From contig CM026426.1 in assembly GCA_014871385.1 (NCBI GenBank), positions 42,979,363 to 43,043,362 of the forward strand: a stretch of DNA of 64,000 nucleotides, written 5' to 3'. The stretch is from Ceratodon purpureus. Taxonomy: Eukaryota > Streptophyta > Bryopsida > Pseudoditrichales > Ditrichaceae. Positions within the stretch are counted from its first letter, which is position 1, and each line of letters begins with the position of its first letter. This document shows, piece by piece, positions 34,001 to 44,964 of this stretch. Under the pieces are notes generated by a model, which did no database searches, was not told the origin of the DNA, and saw only the letters and a program-made list of their open reading frames with translations. Both the position numbers and the translations under genes were made by a program.

Positions 34001-37000
34001 TACCTTGCTCATAACTTAAAGAGTTTATCTTGAAATGGTCATTGATACAATCATTTGAACATGGAAGTGTTTGTTATAGTTTCCTTTTAAAATTAAATTT
34101 AAGATATTTCAAGTTACATTTGAAAAGTCTATTAACTAAAATTAAGTTCAATTTTGAAATTAAAACCATGTAATTGCAATTCATGAGTATTGGTGATAAA
34201 TGTCTTCAATTTTAATAATGAACCTTAAACAAAATGTCAAGTACGCAAACTTGACAAGCTACTTCAAAAAAGGTTTGTAAATAACCAAGAGTCAAAATTA
34301 TAATTAAACATAGTTCAAATTAAACTCTCAAGCCAGAGCATTAACTTGTAAATGATAAAAAAAATAAACAAATAAATAAATAAAAGAAATTTATTACGCA
34401 AATTCGTCAAAATTTTAATTAAAAATATACATATACACTCTTTTAGCATTTATGTACATAAAAGTAGTCACCATGAATACCTTAAAAAGTATTACAAAAA
34501 ACCATATAGAATATTTAAATTAAATAGTATGTTTTGAGTATTAAAAAATAAAATTTTTAGTTTGTAACCACAAAATCTTGTACTAAATCTTGGTCATTTC
34601 TTTTATGCCGGACCTTTAGAAATGTAAGGAGTCACTGTAAAGATGAACGGGCTATTTTTTTTTTGCAGCATATTTGTCAATTCTACATCCATTATAAAAC
34701 TTCATAAAGATCCGTTCAAAAGTGGTATTATCCATCCTAATTCAACAAACAAACATTCAAAACCTAGTTGTCCTCACCTATGTCCAATTTGTGCGGTTCT
34801 ACAAAGACGCATTTTATAATGCAACTCTCATAAATATTTGAATCTTGATGTATGGAATACGCATTATACATTTTGAAATTCGGATCCAATCTATATAGTT
34901 AGATCTTTGATTGCTATCACTGATGTTTTTTAATAAATCTTGAAACATGAATGTAAAGATTATTTTTTAATTTGAGTAAGAATAAGAAGTTGATAGTATG
35001 GGGATAAAATATTGTGATGATGGATTATATTGTAGTACTATAGGTGTAATGATTCTTGGCGATATGAGTTTATTTTTAAATATTAGTTTTTATTTTATTT
35101 TAAATGTGAGTTTTTTTTTTCAAATATGAGTTTATGTTTTCATGAACACTTTAAGACTAAAGTCTTCAAAATTTTGAGCAAAACACTGCAACACAAAAAG
35201 AGGCATAAATAGTTCAAAAATGCTTTCCTTATCAATTGGATGACACGTTTCGTAAACTAACTTTCCATAAAAAATTTAATAATAAAAATCACCCAACAAA
35301 AAGTGCATGGTCTGTCAAAACGGGCACAACATGAGACAATTCTCCATCCTGCACTCACGGCGCACTCCTCCTCCCAATTCAGAGTGACAAGGTACAAAAG
35401 AAGTACTTCGACAACGATGGCGAATTGCAGACATGCAAGACCATGGAATTGGAGATCAGCATGAAATCAAAGCTTAGAAGGTACCATGATACCTACAGCA
35501 ATGGTGGGCTGACAAGCACTTTGTTGGTACAAAAGACAACAAAAACGTTGGCTGCATACAACATTATAAATTTAGGTAGAGCTCCAACTTAGACGGTGTT
35601 GTCGTCACGGCGTGTCATGATCTTTGGAGTCCTAATGTCCCTGGTCCATTAATTGATTTCTATGGAGAATTTGTATAAGCATAGGCACCATGAACGCTCG
35701 AGCCGACTCATAGTAAAGACCTATCATTTGATGTGGATACTAGAATGTGTGAAACAGAGACGATCTATACGCCACAACGATTCCGATAGTGAGAGAAGCG
35801 TATGAAAGTGCTCTGTATATAAACTTTAGCAATGTTGTTGTTGTCAAGAGTGACCATTACGTCCCCACAAACATGTCAATCGACACAACCGGGAGCCCAA
35901 CATATCCCAAGTGAGCAACTCTGTCTCCACCACCAAAATCTTTGTTGTCGCCATGGTAGCTTCAGAGTAAACTGATGCATTCACAAACAACTTCGCGGTT
36001 GATGAGAGACATAAACTCTTAGCCCTAAAACTTTGATGTTTTGAAAAAATTTGGTGCAACATTGCGATGATGATGCACCGCTACTCTAACCCTCATGAGT
36101 ACGCTTGCGCATGCATGCACGGATTGCAAACGATCCTTGGCTCCATTTATCAATAGCTAGATTCGCTACCACTCGGCGAGATCAAGTGTATGACCCTAGT
36201 TTGGACCACGGAGTTAATCAATTGTTAACTCCTACAACCAAAGCATCAACCTCCACTCGTCTCTATAATAATGTTGGACCTTACAAAGCGTCTACCCATT
36301 GACATTGGCCGTCTATTTGATGATGTTCCGTATTATGCGTTCGCATCCAAATTCTAATTTGGATTTTTGAAGCACGGAAATCCTTGGCCACGTAAGCTAA
36401 GGCGCTTGAGTGCTTCTTTTAGACTACAAAGTTTTCTAACAATACTTAAGTTGTTCAAAAACCTACTGATTAGAATTACAAACTGTTTATTTGAAATGTC
36501 TAATTATTTGTGTCTTATGACAAAATCCAGAATTTCATATTTGACTTTTTGAAGTTTAAATAAAAGTCTACTTAATAAAAGATGGCAAAATTGAGCCTAC
36601 ACTAAGTTTCACAAGCCTAGAGCTAGAATTTCATATTCAAATATTTTGATGCGGCTGTGATATTTGATTCAAAATGAATTGGGTTTGCATACAAAGACTT
36701 TCATTCAAATCTAATATGTCTTGAAGACATGGCAAACATGTATAGTCTAAAGGTGTCTAGTCTTTTAGTCTTTTCGCTTGTAAAATTTTGCTCAATTGAG
36801 ACTTGGTAAGATGATTTTTACACGTCAATTTTTTTTCATGATAATATGCTAACCAATTTGTTCCTAAGGCAATTTTCAAAGACCTCATAGATTGATGGGT
36901 AGTTTTTTGGAAAACGTTTTCTATGAAGAAATTCTACCTTCAAAGTAATGACAACCAATTTTAAAGACCTATATTTGATGTTAAATATTGTGATCTTTCA

Positions 37001-37990
37001 ATCCCCAATTCTGGCTTCTTCAAGCAATTTTAGATTTACAAAGAATGAAAAACCAAATTATATTCTGAGATATAAGTAAATGGTGCAACTATTATTAGAG
37101 TCCAAATGGTGTATAGATCAATTAATATCATAAGTACCACATTGCTTAGCCTTATTTATATTTGTCCCTTTTCAAATCGCATCCATCCACAATTCACTAT
37201 GGATCCTAACGTATAATGAAAACAACATATTTGTTATTTTAGAAGATTTCTTATCTTTCAAATTAATGCATCTTGTAGGATTAAGGTAAATTGAGCATGA
37301 AAATTTTACACATGAATGAGGAATGTATTGGAGAAAATTATTTCCAACAAATTAAGAGGTAATCATGAAAAGCCAAAGCACAAGATTGACTTGGTAGTAT
37401 ACATATAGGTAAAGTTATATATATCATTTAATTGCTCTAGATTAGACACGCCTTAGACGATATTCTTTTAAGACCATCCTAGCTAAAGTGCACGGGCGTG
37501 GCCTAATTTTTAGGCACGGATTCCGACCAAAGGCCCTTAGGAGACCCCAATCTTGCCCTAATGGTACAAGACAAAATTGAACAAATGGATAATCTTTGCC
37601 AACTTATAATAGGTATATGATTGAAGATACAATTTACCTTGGACCAACCAAATATTGCAATGCATGGCTGACACAAAGTTTAATGAAGAACAATTTAGGT
37701 TGCTTCAACCTAATTTGCCAAATGTAGCCAAATTAAAGTTTAAATAGAATCTGCGGGTACAAGACATTTGTACAATTGACGTCCAAATTTCCTACTACAC
37801 AACAAGAATACTACTTGCCAGCATATCAAAACCCTACTCTAGCAACTTCAATACAATATGTGTATTTTGATTCCAAAGAAAGAAACTTCTCTAAGGAGGT
37901 CTTAATGATGTTGATTTGCTTTTGTGGAATCGTCATGGTAAGATCCTTTCTACGGCCTTGATCTGCAACATCTTCCTTCATATTAGATTT
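31017..37990. other. AT-rich stretch without recognisable gene
   Basis: About 7 kb with no supported coding segment, tRNA or repeat array. ORFs at 32.6-33.0 kb are Gly/Lys/Glu-rich and low in complexity, and I do not call them genes. Confidence 0.4.
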
Positions 37991-39868
37991 TCAAGCAATT
38001 AGAATTACATGAGTATACTGCCATAAGATGGGCATATCCTTCTCCAATGTCCAACAAAGTCTCTCATCTACATCCCAGTCTTTATAATATTTCAAAAAAT
38101 CTTCATCTTGCAAAATTGGACAGAAGAACTCAACATGGACTATGTTTGGCGATTCCAGATTTGAATTTTGATCAAAAAGTGCCTGTGCAAGCGAGAAAGG
38201 ATGTTTGTCTTTGTCGCAAGGCCATAATGTAAGAAAGTACCTTGCAAATAGTTCTTGGGCAACTTGGAACAAAGGCCCAAGGTGATCTTGTTTGTGTCCA
38301 TTTAATGATCATCTTCTGCATACTCTTCGAAAACAGTTCCGTCCTTTCCAAACTCATCCTCAAGGGAATGGGCATGCCGAGTAGATGGCTAGAAGCCATG
38401 CTGCAAAGAAAAAGGAGCATCAGAGGGAATATCTAAAGAATTTTTTACATTGTTCCAATAGTATAAGAGGGGCTCATAGATTCTTCTGGACTCTACAAAA
38501 TTAGTTGATAGTCTTTCCTAGTGATCAACAAAGCTTGATGGCCCTACAACCACTTTGAATAGGTGCCGCATATTGCAAGGCGCCATAGAATTGGGGACAC
38601 CGCGGGGCCATAATGACCTACCTTTAGAATCCTCCTTCTCTTTTAGACAGCCAATTGTTGTTGTGGAAAAATATCTTGTACTTCATTACAATGCATCTAC
38701 TAGAATTGACATAAAACTTGAATTGATGAACTTTCTTATGTTCCATCAAAGTGTTGTACCGCCTCATGAAGCTGCCTCTTGCGATCACAAGACTTTGAGG
38801 AGCATAAAATTCCCATACGCTTCACTAAATACAGGCTTTGCTACTAGAAGATACCAAAATGAAAAAACAAACTTGTTCTTGTCATCACTCACAACATTAT
38901 CCATTTACAAATTTAGAATAGGAAGAAAAGGCTTGGCATGAACAACAACCTCTAGAGGTGGGCCTAGAAGTTGAGGCACATCTTTGAACCGTGTGATAGT
39001 ACAACATATAGAGGATGAGAAGGGTATTTTGATAAGAGTTCCCTAGAGGCCGATTTTGTGGGTGCTTCCAGATTGTGGAGGAGCTTTACAATCATGTAAT
39101 AGGCATCTTGAGAATGTATATCAAGACCATAATGTGCATAACGCTATTCAACATGGCTATAAGGTACCATTTTCCTGACCACAAGAGGTAGCTTCGTACG
39201 GTCGTCTAATTGTATTACTTAGTGGGATATCGTCGGCGAGGTTGTCTTGGAGAGGTCCATCTTATCATGTATAATTTTCAAAACCATATGCTGGAATGCC
39301 TTCAACCCAAATTGGTTAAGGTAGTACAAGTCTCCATGCACATAGGCACACTCCATGTAGATCTTCATCTTCTTGGACCACAATAAGTAGGCTTGAGAGC
39401 CGCTTTGGATCAACCTCTTCTACGACTGAAATTCATCACACTTTGAGCAACAAGCAAATTTTTTCCTTGCTCTTTTGGCATAGTATTCTAGGCAGCTAAC
39501 CCTTTGTATCTTGCTCAAATTTGAAACAAAAATTGGTGGCAGTCCACAACCAGCAAGGTGCTCATCAACAAGAGGACTTTCATTTGAAACTAAATGGAAG
39601 AACCTTTTCTACAACCGTCTCTCTTGTAAGAAGAACGCAAGTCTTCTGAGGCATGTGGTCAAGATGCCTCTCAAGAATTGCGCCAAGGACCACTGTTGCT
39701 ACAATAGTTTGGTGTTTGATGGAATTGAGTCTCAAAGCTAGCAGTAGTGTGCTTTGTATTGCAATAGAATGTACTGAAATTGGCGACTATGATCTTCATC
39801 TGCGCAAAGGGGCAAACATCAACACCCTCTTGTGTCACTACATTCCGCCCAACAAACTGCACTACCAT
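37991..39868 (-). pseudogene. decayed minus-strand coding tract, family unknown
   Basis: Several minus-strand frames read like protein but are broken: about 39.68-39.87 kb (VATVVLGAILERHLDHMPQ), 39219-39413 (KKMKIYMECAYVHGDLYYLN, then QFGLKAFQHMVLKII), 38172-38420, and 37991-38272 (EFFCPILQDEDFLKYYKDWD, VDERLCWTLEKDMPILWQYT). The order and common strand suggest one ancient gene or element of at least 1.8 kb, now interrupted by many stops and frameshifts. I cannot assign a family. Confidence 0.35.
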
Positions 39869-39984
39869 AGATTGGGAACTTTATGACTGGGACAATATGA
39901 CTGAGGGTGACAAGGGATTACCGGCACTCACATGCTGCGAGTCACATTTTTGTCTGTGGCGGTCAAAATTAAGAATGTGGCTCA

Positions 39985-40165
<181 letters not shown>

Positions 40166-40889
40166 AACGTTTGGTTTGATGTGGTTACTGAACTGAACCG
40201 TGGTCTCCTTGTACATGCAAGAGCTATGAATAGAGATTTTGTCTCTAAGATGGTGATGGACAGTAGATTGACTACAACATGTATTTGAAACCACAGATTG
40301 ATTGATTGCAAGGTCATGAGAAATAATGCATTTCGTGAGATTGGAGGCAAAGAATTTCTTGAGGAACTGTCATAGAATCAGGCGTTGTTACCAATGAATC
40401 TCTTATGCTCAAAAATTGATTTGTTATACACATCACGTTTACTATGGTGTTGCAGACTAACCTTTCCTAGATAGACGGGGTTGATAGGCCATGTCTTCAA
40501 CGAGTATCTATAGTCATCTGAAGCCTCATTGTCAATCAAGGATTGCGAGACCATCATGACAATGACAAAATCTTCCAAGCGACAGACAGAATCAAAAATT
40601 GCACTAGATCGTGGGTTTCAAATTAATTCCTTTGCTATGAGAGTAGTAGTCAAATTGAAAATGTTTACAATCTTGTTTTGCCAGAACCTTGATGGGACAA
40701 CCTGGAAATTGGGAAGATCTGGGTTCATTAATGCTTCAAACAAAGCCTTGTCATTTAAAGAGTGTTCCATAATGCGTGATATGTTCTAAAAGAAAGTGTA
40801 ATTTAGTATGAATGAATTCACTGAAAACATTCCATAACAAGGGGGTTAGAATTAGCAATTGGGTCTATAGAAACAATTGTCTAATAATA

Positions 40890-41290
40890 TAAAACACGTT
40901 CAGCTCGAATTAAATTGATCTGACATCATTCTGTTTCTAATCCATGAAAGACGTCTGTCTTCACAAGATAGGTAAAGTTTAGCTCAAATCAAACTAAGCT
41001 GTCAATAATAAGTTACGCAAACAATTTAGCTTACATTGAGCTAAACTATCTTATCATGTTTATACTGAGTTTGGCTCATATTGAGCCAAAGATTTATTAG
41101 TCATTTTCCATCGGATGTAGTTTAGCTCAAATTGAGCTTAACTATCTTCATAGTATACAGTGCAGTTTAGCTTGAATTGAATCAAATTATCTTTATAGTA
41201 CTGAGCGGAGTTTAGCTCGAGTAGAGCTAGACTACATCAAATTTTGTGGAGGCAGTTGAGCTGGACTCAAGCTAATTTGTGCTGGATACA
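40890..41290. repeat. array of short imperfect palindromes (tttagctcaaattgagctaaa type)
   Basis: At least five hairpin units, spaced roughly 40-60 bp apart (about 40978, 41027, 41067, 41120, 41163 and 41210), share a form such as gtttagctcaaattgagct followed by taactatctt. In one unit both arms changed together (tttggctcatattgagccaaa), keeping the pairing. The array is embedded in AT-rich DNA with no gene nearby. Confidence 0.6.
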
Positions 41291-42484
41291 CATAAGGCAA
41301 TCTAGCTTAGGGTAATTAAATTGCATCATAGAAATATTGTCTCAATTGCAAGAGCTCTCATTTGCGCAATCCTTCCTAGTTGTAGAGAAAGGCTCATCGG
41401 TTTCCGAATGATGTGTGCAAAGAGTCTACAAGCAGAGGTGGGGACATCAAACCATTCACCGAGATGACAAGACTATGATTATAGAGGACTACTCCATACA
41501 CTTCTAAATTCAGTCTAAAGAGTAGAGAAGACATACTCAAAAGGAGACCAAAGATTGCTACGGCACTGAAAATTGCAAGCTCGTTAGAGAGCAATTTTCA
41601 TTCTCAATCGCATGATGAACAATAGAAAACAGAAAAGGATCCAAGGAACGGCCTTTTCAAAAGTCATTTTGAATCCTGTAACAGTTTAGATGGGGCCCTA
41701 AATTTCAAAGAAGGTGGGAATACATTTAGATGGAAATTCTGTCAACATCTATAGTATAGCATCCGCAAGAACTTCAGCTTTTCCTGAAATCCTACAGTTT
41801 GTTCGCGATGCTCCGCCGGGGTCCTAGATAAAGATGTGCCCTTTCCTTGTGATGGGGTTAACATATAATCCAATCAATCTAAAAATAGACCTTTAAAGGT
41901 CCTACTAGAATTTTATTATTAACAGACATATGATTTACGATTCGCGATTAACGATTTAGGGTTTAGAATTTATGGTTTTGAAGAATATATTAAAATATTG
42001 AATGAAATATTCAATTTTCATATTCATATAATATATTGAATTATAACTTATTTAAAATTTTGCTAAAGCATTAAAGTTGATTTTTTTAATTCTACTTTTA
42101 AATGAAGAATCAACTTTATTGTTGAAAAATCTTGTATTATGTATTACGTATTGTTTACATGAACTGATAGATATTTAAATCTTTGAAATTTTTATTTTTG
42201 TTTAAAAGGACCATCTTGAAACATTTTTACAACAATACGAGGAAACTTTGTTCTGTTTAGTTTTGATTATGTCCATTTCTTTTATAAATTAACTATATTA
42301 GAAAAATTTCAAGTGGTTCGCAAAGAAAACGGAAGTGACGTGGTTTTAAGGTGCATATAGGTTTTGATCACTGTTGCTTCAGATTGAAGAAGGACAACTG
42401 ATTTCTACTGAAGGCTTCTCAGCAACGTTTAAGGAATGACAGAAGCGGCGTCTCACTTAATCCGTGGCAACGTTTTTTTTGCAG
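41291..42484. other. stretch without recognisable gene
   Basis: AT-rich sequence, ending in the acceptor tttttttgcag (42474-42484) of the epimerase fragment. No coding segment is supported. An (a/g)tttagggttt motif at 41950 is too short to interpret. Confidence 0.3.
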
Positions 42485-42861
42485 GCTTAGATTTCTCAAG
42501 AATGAAGCCTTGGTTGTACTTCGTCATCAAGGTAGTGTTGGCAGCCTTGCCCACCGCCTTCTATCTGAGTGCTTGTCGCCAGTTGGATTCTCTCATGGGT
42601 TTCAACAAGGTGTGGCTCCAGGTCCCTCTAGTCCATTGTAGCCTCAAGGAATCAACAGAATAGGATGGACTTAATATCCTGCTTTGTGACTTTTGCTAGT
42701 TATATTTGCAGCTTGACAGTGCAATTGCAATCTGTGTATGCAGTTTGCAATGCATGAGAGAGGAGTGACTCACGTGCTAATGACGGGTGGTGTTGGTTTC
42801 ATTCGCTCCCATGCCGCATTGCGCCTGCTTGAAGATGGCCATCAGATCACCATTGTTGTGG
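42485..42861 (+). pseudogene. UDP-D-xylose/UDP-arabinose 4-epimerase (MUR4/UXE-like) N-terminal fragment
   Basis: Exon a (from 42485 to about 42611) encodes LDFSRMKPWLYFVIKVVLAA and LPTAFYLSAC, a signal-anchor membrane segment. Exon b (42744-42861, after gtatgcag) encodes [20 protein letters not shown] followed by [16 protein letters not shown], the first beta-alpha-beta unit of the NAD-binding Rossmann fold. MUR4-type enzymes interconvert UDP-xylose and UDP-arabinose in the Golgi and share the sequence HEPGVTHVLVTGG at this site. In the motif GGxGxxG the last Gly is Arg here (GGVGFIRS), which should harm NAD binding, and similarity stops abruptly after TIV where DNLSRG is expected. The gypsy remnant begins 25 bp further. 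It is a truncated, non-functional duplicate. Confidence 0.75.
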
Positions 42862-42886
42862 AAATTTCACATCTACAAGTAACGGC

Positions 42887-44964
42887 CTGAAGCAATTTAT
42901 CCAAGTCCTGCTTCACAATACTGGCATAATTTGGATTCATGCAATATCTGGCCTAATGGGATGGTGGGATATCCTTCTCCAACTCAATCCTGTGCTGTGC
43001 AATTGAGGGTGGGATACCCTTCAAGTCCTTATAGGTCCAGGCAAATACATCCTTGAATTCCCTGAACAGAGCCTTTGCTTCAATTGCCTGTTCTGGACTA
43101 ATGGCTGCATTAATCTTCAAATACTGGAGCTCCTCCTCTGTTCCAAGGTTAATTTTTCTCAACTGCTCCGACTCTGGTAAGCTCAAGGATGCAATCTTCA
43201 ATTTCTTCACTTTCTCCCGAGCTGGTGTCCTAACCACCTCAATGTCGCCCTCCTCAAAGTCGTAGAAATGATCTAGGTAGGCTCGCTCTGATCCCCCCTC
43301 TTGTCCCTGGTCCTGGTCCTGGTTCTTTGCTTGGTCCTTGATTTGGTCCTGGTCCTTCTTCTTCTCCATTCGGGGCAGAGTGACTGTTCCAACGGCCAGA
43401 AAGTCCTGCTCACTAGCTAACCACAAGGCTTCCTCCTCATCTGTCAGTCCTTCAGTAAAATTATAATAGACTAGGACTTCAGGTAACTTAGGCTAGGGCC
43501 CCTTCCTCTGACTGACTGAAATCGTTTTTACAGTACTATTACCTCTGATAGTGACGAGGTTATTACCCCAGTCATGATTTACCTTAGCATCAATTAACCA
43601 AAGTCTGCCTAGCAACATACTATAGGCTTCATTAACTTCTTTGTTTTTAATAACAGTCAAGGTGATAAGGTAAGGCATACCATGGATGTGAATTTTCACA
43701 TTACGAATCATTCCCACCGGGTCAACGACTATCTTGTCCGCCATCCTTAGTCTGAAAGGAGCAGGTTGTGGGTCCTTTAGGCCCAGTCTTTTACGCTCCT
43801 CCTCAGTTATCAGGTTCACACCTGATCCTCCATCCAGTAGGACATTCTCCAAAGTCCCATTGCCTACCTGCACATTTAACACCAGCAGTTCCCTGTCAAC
43901 ATCAATGGCCAGACTGCATATTAAATCAGTCTTACCTGGTCGACTGGTTGTTGGCTTCTTGCTTGGTGTTGGCTCTCGCAAAGTGGGGTGGTCTGCTACC
44001 ATTTTTGGGAATACATGGGCCTTCACATATTCTGTCAAATTAGGGGCCATCTTCAGCAGCTGTCCTAGTGAGACGGTGATGGGACTGTCCAGTATTTTTC
44101 TTCCAACTACAATTGCATAATGCTGCTCCTGGTTGTTCTCTGTACTAGTCTCCCCTTCTGTGCCCAATTCCTGCTATATGGTCTTGGAGTTGTAGTCTAA
44201 TGTGTCCGAGTCTGGAAATCATGCCCACTCATTGTCTAGTACTTCGCCATCTCCTTCGTTCTCTGTTGTTTTTAAAATCTCCTTGAGTCTCTCGGCTTCT
44301 ACCTTCTCCTGCCACTCCTGAAGCTGAGTTTCCTTCAAGGTTTCCAGCATAGACTTCCTGATTTTTTCTTCCTCCTGCCAGTCTTCTTTTGTTTTGGCCT
44401 TTCTTGGTTCAGGTTCCCTTGATTCATCCTGGATAGGTAATAGTCCTGCCTTCAAACGCTGGGCTCTGGTCATGGTAGCTACCCCCACTGACTCTTCAGG
44501 TTCCTCTATTAGCTCAATCTCCACCTTGCTTACATGGTGATCCTGTTTCTTGTTGGTCTTCTCCTGGTCAGCCAAAAATTGATCCCATTGTGCCTTCTTG
44601 GGGCAGTTCCAGCTTTTGTGGTCTGCTCCTCCACACAAGAAACAACACGCTCGTTGATCACCATAACTCCTCTGTTGATTACTGCCTGCCCTTGGGTTCG
44701 GTGGTCTCTGGTACCCTTGGCTGTAACTGTAAATTCCTGCAGGTTTAGAAGCAGAAACTTCATTGACACAAACAGGTTCTTCTCCTTCCTTCTTCGCACC
44801 TGACCCACTCTGATTGGCTGGGTTGTACCAACAGTTGGCATCGTTATGTTCCAGCTTCTTACAGATACCACAGGCTTTCCTTGGAGCCTCCTGGCCTGGT
44901 TCCTTCCTGGTCACTGTGGCTGCGTTACTGCTGGTCTCCACTTTCTTCACCTCGATCTTAGTAT
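42887..44964 (-). pseudogene. gypsy gag 3' part, protease and RT start
   Basis: From the nested insertion leftwards: two perfect CX2CX4HX4C zinc knuckles (CGICKKLEHNDANC and CFLCGGADHKSWNC, about 44865 and 44625), an acidic Lys/Glu helix, and a protease with the active-site motif LLDGGSGVNLI (near 43830). A DQ-rich linker follows (about 43290-43380), then the segment EFKDVFAWTYKDLKGI typical before gypsy RT, and the start of RT. In-frame stops are TGA 44219-44221, TAG 44174-44176, TAG 43493-43495 and TAG 42953-42955; translation continues in the same frame over all of them. At 42953 the family pattern PSHQAR has the stop at the Gln position. Confidence 0.85.

Noticed and set aside
43734-44120. 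Plus-strand ORFs opposite the gypsy protease and gag
   Set aside because: Shadows of the minus-strand retrotransposon coding region.
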